A stretch of DNA of 64,000 nucleotides from Chromera velia (taxonomy: Eukaryota; Sar; Chromeraceae): contig JAHBMJ010003319.1 of assembly GCA_018398765.1 (NCBI GenBank), positions 27,911 to 91,910 of the forward strand, written 5' to 3'. How positions within the stretch are numbered: the first letter of the stretch is position 1; each line of letters begins with the position of its first letter. The translations under genes were made by a program, and so were the position numbers. Below the pieces are notes generated by a model, which was not told the origin of the DNA, made no database searches, and saw only the letters and a list, made by a program, of their open reading frames with translations. Positions 35,367 through 45,156 of the stretch are shown here, piece after piece.

Positions 35367-37427
35367 ATGAAAGTCCTTGCGATCAGTTTCACTATCGCTT
35401 GCCTTATGCAGCCAAATACTGGTGAGTCTGTGTTATCGTCAGCCTTTTAGAGCTGTACTTGGATGCATGATGCGTGGGTGAACATTTTCCGTCGCTGCAT
35501 TACTGTTTTGTTCCAAACAACACATTGAAACAAATATAGATATCTATCCGATTTCCATACTTCTATCTGGTCAGCGTGAAAGTTTGTGTTTGCCGCTATA
35601 TGCTTCTTTCCCCTGCCTGCAGCCATGGAGATGCCCTTCAAGTTGGAAGGTCTTGGGGGCTCAATGAAGCTGCCAGACTTTTCCGGGTTCATTGGAGGGA
35701 AGGGAAAAGAGATCAAGGAGGTTTCGAAGACCTGTTCCAATTCTTCGTTGCCCCCCCCTCAGTGAACAGCTCTGTGACTGTCTTCTCCACCCAGTCCTAC
35801 TCTGTCGGTTTCACCTGCGCAGAGGAGGACGGTGAAATCTTCGGGTTGTTCCTACTTGACGTGAAGCCGCAGGAGGAGGAGTTCGCTTTCATCACCGGCC
35901 TTGAGTCCCTCTCAGGCACTTATGTCTCCGATGTGTTGGTGCCCTGTGCAAACGCCCCGGACAATAGCCAGGGTGGAAATCGAAATGGTTTGGTCGTAGT
36001 GCCTCCTAACACAGCTCTACATTGCGTTCTGATGGACTCTCGAGATGGAGAGGGCAACCCAGGGGTTCCTGCTGATTCAACAGAGGTGGATGCACAGAGG
36101 GCGGGGTACATGGACGTTCGGTTCGCTGACGGGTCGCAGTTTGTCTCTGGGGACAACTTTGCTGCGGTGATAGTGACAGGGGCTGAGCGAAACGAGACGT
36201 TGGTGGAGGACTTTGGTATTCCCTCTGCCTGCGCGGCGTTCGGGTCCATTTTCGTGAAGGTCCCCAAGGGCCTCGGGTTCTCTGAGGGAGACATGGTGGA
36301 TGCCGCCAAGGGAGACGCGGAAAAGAAGACAGATGAAGGTCATTCAGGTGACTCAATCTCATGCATGGAGACGATGGATGGAAAGGCCTCGAAATATAAT
36401 ATATACAGAATTTGAAAGCATCCGGCCCTGGGATTGAAAGATGGGCAGGCGGCACTTCTGAACTTTCCCGCCCGTCCGAGTGTTGCTTTCATTTCATTTT
36501 CCTGCTTCCTCCTCTTTGATTCTCTGCTTTCCGCTCATTTCCCTTTTTTTGATCTTAATCACCGTTCGGCTTTTTACTTTGTTTCTCCCTTTGTGTTCTT
36601 CCTTGGTTTCCCCTCTCTGTGTTTGCACTTTTCCCTCTCCTTTTTTTCTTTCACCCTTTCTGCAGGTTTCGGAGACTTTTTTCCCTTCAAGGATCTGTCA
36701 GATGGTCTCAAATTTGAGCTTCCTGATCTTGGAGGTTTCTCTTCTCCCTCCAAAGATTCCTTCCAGGGCGCCAAGGGAAAGGGTCCCTTCAAGGGGGTCG
36801 TGTCCTACTACCTCAACAGCCCCGCCATCAACTCCACAGTAACAGTCCTCTCCACCCCCCTAGTTGATCTCGAGTTCAACTGCCTCGAGAGAGACGGACG
36901 GGTCTATGGACAGCAGTCTCTGAAGTTCCACTCCAGTCAGCCTCATCAAATTGTCACGACCAGACGGGGACACAGACTTCCTTCCGACAGTCCCCGACAC
37001 ACCCCAATTCTGCTCTCAGCTGTCAGACCTCCTCACTCTCACCCCAGACTCTGCTCCCATCCCTTGCAGTCTGAATTCTCGAAGTGTGATGAGTGACGAC
37101 ACCAACGTGGAGGCAGAAGACCTCGATGATTTCCATCTGCGGTTTGAGAACGGTCTGCAGATTCAGCAGCACGATGAGGAGGTGGCCTCTGTTGTGACAG
37201 GCACAGAAGGCAACTCCAACTTCACGCAGTTCTTCAAAGCCCCCAGCAGCTGTGTCACATTCGGGCCTATCATTCTTGACATCCCCAAAGGTGTGCCTTT
37301 TGAAGTGAACAGCAACCCCCCCGCTCAGAAATATTCGTCGGACCTGAAGGACACGAAAGGTGAGTGAGTAGCTGGGGTGGAGATGAAGTAAGCAGCTGCA
37401 TTGATCAGAGAAGAGATTCGTGTGCAT

Positions 37428-37464
<37 letters not shown>

Positions 37465-38588
37465 CATACGCATGTTGACATGAGGATCGCGATTGTTCGA
37501 ATCCGGCCGGCTGTCTGGGAGTCTGTCTCATCTGAGCCTCACTGAGAGAAAAAAACACCACATGATGAAGGGACTGTGTGTCTGTCATGTGTCCAGCTCT
37601 CCCCATTTTCTCCTCTTGAATTCTATCTTTCACTTTGCCAGCCTTTTGCAGTTTATTTGTCAAGTTCTCCCAACGGACGCTACGTCCTTAGCTCTCTTTA
37701 TCTTTGTCGCTCCACAGCGTGTCTGCTTGTGCAATCGACTGGACTTGTTTCTTCACGCTCACCACAATCAAATCACAAAGGCTTGCTTGTCCGAGCTGCA
37801 CGAAATCTGCATGCGCTTTCTTATCCTTGCTGGTTGACAATTTATGTCCCGGTGATCCCTTAATTTGCAGACCTGAGCTCTGGAGGGTTCAAGCTCGACG
37901 GTCTGTCCGACTCTCTGAACCTGGACTTCGATCTTTCAGGCCTCTCCTCAGGGGGTCTTGGAGGAAAGGGGGACGCCATTCTAAAAGGAAAGAAAGACAT
38001 TCTCCAGTACTTTGTTGCCCCCGCTTCTCTGAATTCAACAACGAATGTCTTCTCTACCAAGTCCGTCTCTCTGGATTCGCTTGCCTTGAAGACAACGTGC
38101 AGGAGGAAGTACTTGGCATCTTCTTCATGACTGTGAAGGCAGGTAAATCCGATCTTGCGTTCATTGTTGAAAACGACGACGGAGACACCACTGACACCTT
38201 CTTTGGCATTCGGGGACGCCAGGCCATTGACGGGCCCCAGAACGATCTCGTGATTGTGCCTGCTGGTGAGGAACTCGTCTGTTTCTTGGAGGAGTTTGGT
38301 ACCGGCGATCTCGATGACGGACCCAATTTGAATGAGACGGGAATCCTAGTTCAGACCGATGACGAGGTAATGGTCCAGTTCAGTGACGGGTTCCAATTCA
38401 CTATCGGGGACCAGTCAACCCCGATTATTTTGACAGGGGTGGATGGGAACTCCACACTGACCGACAGCTTCGGAGTTCCCTCCAGCTGTGCGGCGTTCGG
38501 GTATGTGAACTTCCTGATTCCCAAGGGAGAGAAGGTGAACACCCTTGGGGGCCCTGGGGGTCTTCCCTCAGCAGGGGACCTGCCCTGA
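35367..38588 (+). pseudogene. Secreted three-module protein gene, frameshifted in each module
   Basis: Exon 1 (35367-35421) encodes a signal peptide, MKVLAISFTIACLMQPNT. Exons 2 (35623-36338), 3 (36666-37359) and 4 (37871-38588) each encode one homologous module of about 230 residues, all with introns in the same phase, so the gene grew by exon duplication. Each module has an N-terminal Gly/Leu/Phe-rich part, a core with N(S)T(V)TV(F/L)ST and a conserved Cys, and ends with SxCxxFGxxxxxxPKG. In every module the frame changes once: near 35700-35725, near 36940-36960, and at about 38070. Only one-base shifts are needed; no stop interrupts the modules otherwise. The gene is either a recent pseudogene or intact with base-calling errors. 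I recognise no known domain. Confidence 0.6.
37427..37463. repeat. (GT)n microsatellite in intron 3 of the three-module gene
   Basis: About 17 GT units on the sense strand. Confidence 0.95.
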
Positions 38589-40349
38589 GTATTGCTTTAT
38601 TCGTTTGTTCGTTCGTGCAATGAAAATCAAGTCGGGGTTTCTTCTGGTTCTGCCTCTTTTTCCTGGATGTGCCCTGATCATTCGTTGAATTTCAATCCAA
38701 TTCATGCAGGGACTTTTTCATTACCTTTGTTTTCTTTCTTTTCTTTCTCCCTGCCCTAATCATTGAAGGATCGAGATGAGGAGGCAATGAAATGAAAACG
38801 AAAATTCATTCCGTCTGTGCATCAATCAGATGCACATGCGGAGGTTCTTCTTTACACCTGTGCACGATAGAATGCGTGGTCGAGCGTGTCTCTACTCTGT
38901 CATTGACTATCATGGAGACGATTTGGTGTGAGGTCATCCAAGATGGTCCTCAGACTGCCCGCTTGATGCATGACTGCATGGAAGGAAGGAACTCAAGTGA
39001 ACATGTGCATATGATCCATGAAAGATTCGTGCAGTCAGTCTGCATGCCACAGGTGCAGAGAAAAAAGGAACGTATGTGGAAGCATGGTGTGGGAGTCTGC
39101 AAAGCTCGGAGAACCGCTGGAAATCTTGCTAAAAATCTTGATTGTTGAAGGATTTCGAAAAGCTAGATCCAACAAAAATTGAACCCACCATATCTGCAGG
39201 AAGTATATATTGTCACTGTGCACTGGCAGCAACGTACAAACAGCAGCGTGCGTGTATGGAAGTTGGCTTGTCGAAAGAGTACCGTATCTTCTCCTTCTGG
39301 ATTCTCTTGAAGATTCAGCCTGGTAGGAGGCATACCAACTTTTCATGAAAATGTAAGTAAATGCAAAGAAAATTAGCAGTATATTCGAATTAATAATAGA
39401 TAACGCTGCAGTTTAATTACGTTTTTTATGCATGGTATAACATTTTTTAAAATGATCAAACGTTTTCAGTTGTGCTTATCTTTAGGTTTGTCTAGCTTCT
39501 GAATCCTCAATAGAAGTTTCTATGTGCAAAATAATGCCAAAATTTTTATCAATTAGTTCTACTTTCACGTTAAATTATTGATTTTTCTTGAAATATGATA
39601 CAACCGTCCTGTAAACGGCTAGGTCAAACTAGAAGTCAACAAATGCTAGGCTAGATGCCATTCTCTAAGCTATGTTATGCTATATCACATATATTATGAT
39701 GCTGGAGACCTTAGTAGGGATACTAGAGAGTACTAGAGACTACTAGAGAGTGATCAAAAGGTTCAAAATTCAACAAACTAATAGAAAAAAAAATATATGT
39801 AGGAAAAAAATAGAGAAAAAAAAATTCTCCCTAGTTGATTATCTTAAAACTAACTTAATTTAACTTATAGACTGTTACTTAGTTGAAGACTTGAAGTCTA
39901 TAACTTAAAGTCCAAGAGTCGCAGGACCAAGACTCGGACCAAGAGTAATTTTTAAGTTAAAAACAAAGAAAAACGTTGGGAAAAGCGGTCTCCAAGCTTA
40001 TTTTTTCCGATGTCAGTCGATGAAATTCTTTCTAAAATTCTTTTCAATGTCTCGCTTTTTCTCCTAGTCTTTCTCCCTCGATCTCCCTATAAGTACAGGT
40101 GGTTTTGATTTTGCTTCTAATGCTTTGCCGACCCCGTTCTTTCACTAGTTCTTTCACACAACATTTCTTTCCTTCCATGCTTTTCTGGTGTTTTTCACTA
40201 GTACTGCTGATCGACTGTCTCCCTAACTCTCTCCGTCCATGCACCCGTCCATCCGAAGTAAATGCCAGTCAGTACCTTGCAGCCCCCACAGACAGACTCA
40301 ATCAATCAATTCAGGTCAGACTCCCCTCGTTGACTGCCCCACAGATGAA
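38589..40349. other. Spacer between convergent genes, A/T rich
   Basis: It separates the 3' ends of the three-module gene (+) and the arrestin-like gene (-). From 39350 to 40000 it is A/T rich with stops in all frames. No RNA gene or repeat family was recognised. Confidence 0.55.
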
Positions 40350-42054
40350 TCACAGATCATGAGGAAGTACATCCTCAACAACGAGTCGCTGGAACTCGCT
40401 GAGACCGTTCAGTACTGTCCCCTTCTGGGTGGGCAGGTCGGATGCTAGCGGGGCGAGTGTCTTCACGATTTGGACCTTCCTCGACCCCTTATTGAAAAAT
40501 GTCATGGCACTGACGATATGCTGCGACGTGATACCCTTTCCCCCCTCCTTCAATGACATTACAGAGGCGATCTCGAGGGCACACTCTGGAGCCACCGAAA
40601 CCGTGAGCCCAAAGTCCAGGGGCGTGAAGGAGAGCAGAAGCTCGTTCCCTTCCGGACTCTCTGCGTATTCTTTGACGACCATCTTTGGGTCTCTGGCGAG
40701 GTTGAGGGCCTTGCCGAAGTCCTGCAGAGTCAAGGGACTCCTGGGCAAAGGGAGTGGTCGAACAGGGGAGGCAGGGTGAATGTCAATCTCCTCGGAGGCA
40801 GTGGTGGGTGGGGAGATCAGCAGAGCAGCCACGGTCACCGTGGCTTCACGGAGTTCGCGTACAACATTCTTGGGGGAAGTAGGAGTCGTGCTCATGGTGA
40901 ATCCTTCAGGAAAGGGGCGGGGGTCCCAGATGGGGGGCAGGGCGTTGTGAGAACTGATCGGGGACGGGGGAGGCATGCGGGGTCGGGAAGGGGGGGAAAC
41001 CTGTAAAGGTACAGTTAGAATTATGGGGTTCTGGGTGCTTGAGGGGGTGTGGAGGGTGATCTCTGCTGTATGATGGACTTGAATGAGAGGGGTGAGAAGG
41101 GAGGGCGTGGTATTGGAAGAAATTCTGAGTTAAAATTTCGGTGCTTGGTTGGATTTCAGACGGGTATAGAGGGACTGAAGAAGGGAGGAGGTGAGTTCTG
41201 CTTTGTCAGTGGAAACAAAACTTATCGCTTTGTCCAGCCTTGCTGCTTGCAACCCAAAAACTTTGTCGAGATCTGGCTGGCGCATTTGATTTCCTTCTAT
41301 CTCGCGCACCTTCGTATCTGTCTCAGAGCCTGCCCTGATCTGAACATGCTCCTTAACCTTGATACCTAGACTTTGAATCTTGCCAGTCGATTTATTCTGA
41401 AACAAAACGTGGGCTGCAAATAGACCCCCAGGCTCCGTGACCCTGCAGTTTGTCTTTGCTCCCAGGGCAATGACCTAGGCAATGACTCCTTCAGGACGTT
41501 TTCGGAAGCAGCACCCTCCCCCGACTACAGTCTGAATGCACGGCTCGACAAAGCTCGGAATCGAATCCTCTGACGGCCTGACACTGAGCAGGGCAACCAC
41601 CTTCAAGTTGAAGGACAGTCTCGCCTTCATATCCGTCTCCTCCCCCTTCGACCCAAAGACCCGTGCTTCCACAGCATAGGCGATGTTGAAGATACCGCCC
41701 TTCCTTTAGGACAACTGTTGGCAGTCTGTTGAAGGGAGGTTAGGAGGCAATTCAAACTGAAAGGGGTTCTCGTACTGGCCGGAGGGGAGACGCACGTCGG
41801 TTGGAACACGCAGTCGATGGCAGATTTTAAAAGAAGACACGTCCATCTTGATAGTGTGTCTCGGTGATACGACTGATTTCTCCCTTGAGGCGAATGACCT
41901 CAGTCGACTCTGTACCACTGACAGTAACCCGGATCTCTGATATTGCCGTCTCCTGCATACAGTGACAGTAGACAGCCCCCTTCACTGAAGAACCTGCAAG
42001 GTAAGCAGACTGAGAGAGTCGGACTCCCAGCTCGATCGACTTGGCACTTCCCAT
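40350..42054 (-). pseudogene. Arrestin-like protein gene with two in-frame stops and a frameshift
   Basis: Starting at ATG 42054 the minus strand encodes an arrestin N-domain (IELGVRLSQSAYLAGSSVKG, then YENPFQFELPPNLPS, then IFNIAYAVEARVF) and a C-domain (HVLFQNKSTGKIQSLGIKVK). Arrestin-fold proteins are cytosolic adaptors linking membrane receptors or transporters to endocytosis and ubiquitination. The final exon (about 40999-40350) adds a Pro-rich and then helical tail of about 215 residues not typical of the family. Three lesions are visible: one extra T in a T run near 41830 shifts the frame after GRVFF; TAA at 41708-41706 and TAG at 41477-41475 interrupt an otherwise continuous frame. 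The TAG sits between two copies of GTCATTGCC, so a small duplication may have made it. Sequence error cannot be excluded. Confidence 0.7.
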
Positions 42055-42662
42055 CACTAGTTCTCTGCACAGGAATGTCCTTGCTGGTTCGTTTTGCAAA
42101 CGGTCAACCGAAAAGAAGAGAATTGAATCATCCAGAGACGGCAACCAAAAATAAACGACATGAGCAGCATGTACCCTTTCACTGCAAGCAATCATCAAAT
42201 GCAAACGCAGTAAAGCTGATTCAAGGCCATTGAAAGGTGAAGAATGTATGTTTTTGGCAAGCAGATGCTTGCAACATCTTGCAACTTCGAAAAGATCTGG
42301 AAAAAAACGGAGAAGATCTCAAAGTGGCCCCGGAAAGCGAAGTGGGGGGCACTTACCAAACTTTCCCCAGAGCCCACGTTGCATGGAGCTTTGGTCAAAA
42401 AAAGGCCCCGGAAAGCTCTACTCCTCATTAGCTCAGAAAAGCGTTAAAAGAAACCACCTTTTACGGTTGTAAGCATAGGCAGCCCAGGGTCTTGTTCTGC
42501 GTGCAGTTCCGAGACCAGCTCTGCCCTTCTGCTGACAGCGTCTCGGAATCGATGAAATCGACTGACCTTCGCATCCTTTTCACTCCGTCTCCTTACTCAT
42601 TTGCTTCACTTCCCTAGGTGGGCACTCTGGCAATCGCCTATGCGACCTACCTCTTCATTTGT
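42055..42662. other. Upstream region of the arrestin-like gene
   Basis: No convincing gene. The minus-strand frame continues a little beyond the arrestin start but without family similarity. Several 'aagcccac' and 'ccccggaaag' repeats occur at 42325-42415. Confidence 0.4.
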
Positions 42663-42704
42663 CTTACCCCCAAGAAGGCTTCCTATGGTTGATCCGGAGC
42701 GGCC

Positions 42705-42935
42705 GCCAAAGCCCAGGCGCCTTTGGCGCCCGGCTACCAAAGCCTGACTGCGCCGAAGGCACGGGCTTGCCAAAGCCCAACCGTGCCGAAGGCGCGGCCA
42801 TGCCAAAGCCTGACCACGCGTGCCGAAGGTGCGGCCATGCCAAAGCCCGACCATACCGAAAAAGTGCAGTCATGCCAAAACCCGACCGCGTGTCAAAGAC
42901 GTGGCCATGCCAAAGCCCGACCATGTCATTCCTAG
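42705..42935. repeat. Degenerate minisatellite with CCAAAGCCNGACC core
   Basis: About six copies of a roughly 30-37 base unit containing GGCCATGCCAAAGCCCGACC. The same core reappears on the far side of the gap at 44079-44118. Confidence 0.85.
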
Positions 42936-43261
42936 CTTGTAAATTAAGCCCATGCACAGCTCCATCAGCTGTTTGCATTCATGCATGCATGCATTTCGGT
43001 GCAAAAGCTGTCTGAAAAACATCTTAGTCTTCTGGTCTGCTACTGTATGTCGGTCTGCTATGGTCAGCACCTACTCTTAGGCTGACGAATTTGGTCTGAC
43101 CGTGTCTGTGTTCTTTTCTTTTCCCAAAATGTCCAGCCTGCCTTTTGACGCTCGTTTTCGAATCGCCGTATCGGACTTCCTTGAAGAATTTGATACGGCC
43201 CTTGCGGAGTCAGTTTCACAGTTCTTTCTGGGGATGTAGCATACATGAAAAAACCCTCAAT

Positions 43262-43511
43262 CATGAGGGATGGATTCATGGATGGATGGATGGATGGATG
43301 GGTGGATGGAGTGAGAGATGGATTGATGGAGTGAGTGAGGGATGGAGTGATGGAGTGATGAAGGATGGATGGATAGAGTGAGTGAGGGATGGATAGATGG
43401 ATGGATAGATGGAGTGAGGGATAGATGGATGGATGGACGGAGTGAGGGATGGATGGATGGAGTGAGTGAGGGATGGATTGATGGAGTGAGTGAGGGATGG
43501 ATGGATGGAAA
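43262..43511. repeat. (GGAT)n / GAGTGAGTGAGG minisatellite
   Basis: Runs of GGAT alternate with GGAGTGAGTGAGGGATGG units. On the minus strand it gives an artefactual His/Ser/Pro/Ile repeat frame. Confidence 0.92.
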
Positions 43512-43706
43512 GAGGCACCTCTTTCCTCCTCGATGTAAACCATTCTAGAAGTCTAAGGCCGCTTGATGAATATCGCAACGTCAATGTATTTTGATGGGAT
43601 GTCGAACTAAGTCTTGCTAATCGGTGTATTAACACTTTCAATCATTTGAGGGGAGGGGGGTTCCTAAGGGGGTCTAACCTAGGCGGTCGACAAACTGGAA
43701 ACAACC

Positions 43707-43955
43707 CCCCCCCCCCCCCCCCCCNNNNNNNNNNNNNNNNNNNNNNNNNNNNNNNNNNNNNNNNNNNNNNNNNNNNNNNNNNNNNNNNNNNNNNNNNNNN
43801 NNNNNNNNNNNNNNNNNNNNNNNNNNNNNNNNNNNNNNNNNNNNNNNNNNNNNNNNNNNNNNNNNNNNNNNNNNNNNNNNNNNNNNNNNNNNNNNNNNNN
43901 NNNNNNNNNNNNNNNNNNNNNNNNNNNNNNNNNNNNNNNNNNNNNNNNCCCCCCT
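43707..43955. other. Assembly gap flanked by poly-C
   Basis: A run of C leads into 224 unknown bases at 43725-43948 and more C-rich sequence follows. Any reading frame drawn across it is meaningless. Confidence 0.98.
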
Positions 43956-44002
43956 CCCCCTTTGGAAACTAGGTTTCCAATCATCTTTAGTACGCGGCCC
44001 CA

Positions 44003-44088
44003 TACTGGAAAGAATTAGCTTTCTATCGCTAGAGCCCTGACGATATTGCATACTAGAAAGAATGAGCTTTCTATCGCCAAAGCCCTGG
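44003..44088. repeat. Two 38-bp direct repeats
   Basis: ATACTGGAAAGAATTAGCTT... near 44003 recurs as ATACTAGAAAGAATGAGCTT... near 44050, both continuing through TCTATCGC and GCCCTG. Confidence 0.85.
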
Positions 44089-44164
44089 CGCCTTCGGCGC
44101 CAGCCTGCCAAAGCCCGGAGTTTGATTGATAGACCAAAGGATCATAGGAAAGCTTTAAGCCTTC

Positions 44165-45156
44165 TTGGGGGTAGTTTGTCTCCAAGAACATGGCCAGGCA
44201 AATGCAATAGTATCGATCATAGTGGCCCTTGCGCTGCTTAGCAACAGGTTTGAGAAGTACGTGGAGGCAACAGTATTCGGGTTTGCTATTGCTGCGTGCA
44301 TCGTCATCTTGATCACCCTCTATGCAACTTCTACCCTTGCATTCCTCGTGACTGGCTCCATAAGGACCGCTGCCACTTGGGCAGAGGTCCTTGGTACCAT
44401 CATGTACATGGCCCTCACCTTTATCTGGAAGACAACTTGGCTTTCCGTTGAAGCAACGGTCACCATGCGCCGGAGCCGAGGCAAACGAACACGAGGCAAA
44501 CGTACACAGCCCGGAGACCTATGGATACAAACCAGGTCAAACCGTTTCGGGAGGGCTTTGGTTTTGGCCAGTGTTCTTGTGTTTGCTCTCTGCACGAGCA
44601 GAACTATGCCACCGGATGCTATACCCCTTTCCTCTAGCTCTGTCAATCTCTTTACAGAGAGGGTGGTACCGGTTACAGGGGCGTTCAACTTCCAAACGAC
44701 TTTGTTAGGAGTGTCATACACAGGCACTCCTATTTTCGGGACCACACCCTACCCTGTCAGCACACTTCCTCCCAAGGCACCAGCGCCGTTCACTCCACGG
44801 ACGACCGAAGAGAGAAGAGTGTCTGAGCCCTCTTGTCAGTCGTCTCTTGTCGGTCGTTGGAGGACGGGGGGCAAGAGGCCAAGCCGGGAAAAGGGGTGTC
44901 ACTGCGAGGGAGAGACAAACGACCAAGTCCAGCCGAGCAGGAACCGATACCCGGATGGCTCTGCCAGAGGCCAGGGCGCCTCCTCACTGCTCTCTTCCTT
45001 CTTTCTTTGCTCTTTGCCTACATGTGGGAAGCTGACGCACCCGGGCGCCCTCCCCCACCGCCCGACCTGGAGGCCTACCACCTGCTTGTGCGGATAGAGG
45101 GGTTTGGAGGCGATATCAACGTAGCCCTTCACTCTATGGAGGGCAACATACCCTAG
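44165..45156 (+). CDS. Putative membrane protein ORF, unknown, frame changes near its 3' end
   Basis: The frame beginning about 44165 (no clear ATG; the first is 44191) encodes hydrophobic helices (AIVSIIVALALL; FAIAACIVILITLYATSTLAFLV; EVLGTIMYMALTFIW; ALVLASVLVFALC), then a Thr/Pro-rich stretch. Near 44830 the more gene-like reading moves one frame over, into a segment with another helix (LLTALFLLSLLFAYMW) that ends at TAG 45154-45156. Beyond that TAG the same frame stays open and acidic to 45378. The ORF abuts the LINE-like remnant in the same orientation, so it could be an accessory ORF of that element or an unrelated damaged gene. No family recognised. Confidence 0.35.

Larger units (their letters stand above)
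42665..44171. repeat. Repeat-rich block bounded by a 16-bp inverted repeat
   Basis: ACCCCCAAGAAGGCTT at 42666-42681 occurs inverted at about 44154-44170, and similarity extends a further 10-15 bases inward with a short insertion (CCTATG...GATCC). Between the arms are a degenerate minisatellite of CCAAAGCCCGACC-type units, a GGAT/GAGT minisatellite, a C run leading into an assembly gap, two 38-bp direct repeats, and again CCAAAGCCC units. No transposase frame is visible, though 224 bases are unknown. It may be a non-autonomous or fold-back element. Confidence 0.4.

Noticed and set aside
42705-42935. Regularly repeated units that could suggest a CRISPR-like array
   Set aside because: Units are degenerate, contiguous and lack unique spacers; the DNA is eukaryotic. 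It is a minisatellite.
43646-44111. Long frames across the run of N near 43.8 kb
   Set aside because: Unknown bases were translated as X; there is no sequence evidence for a protein.
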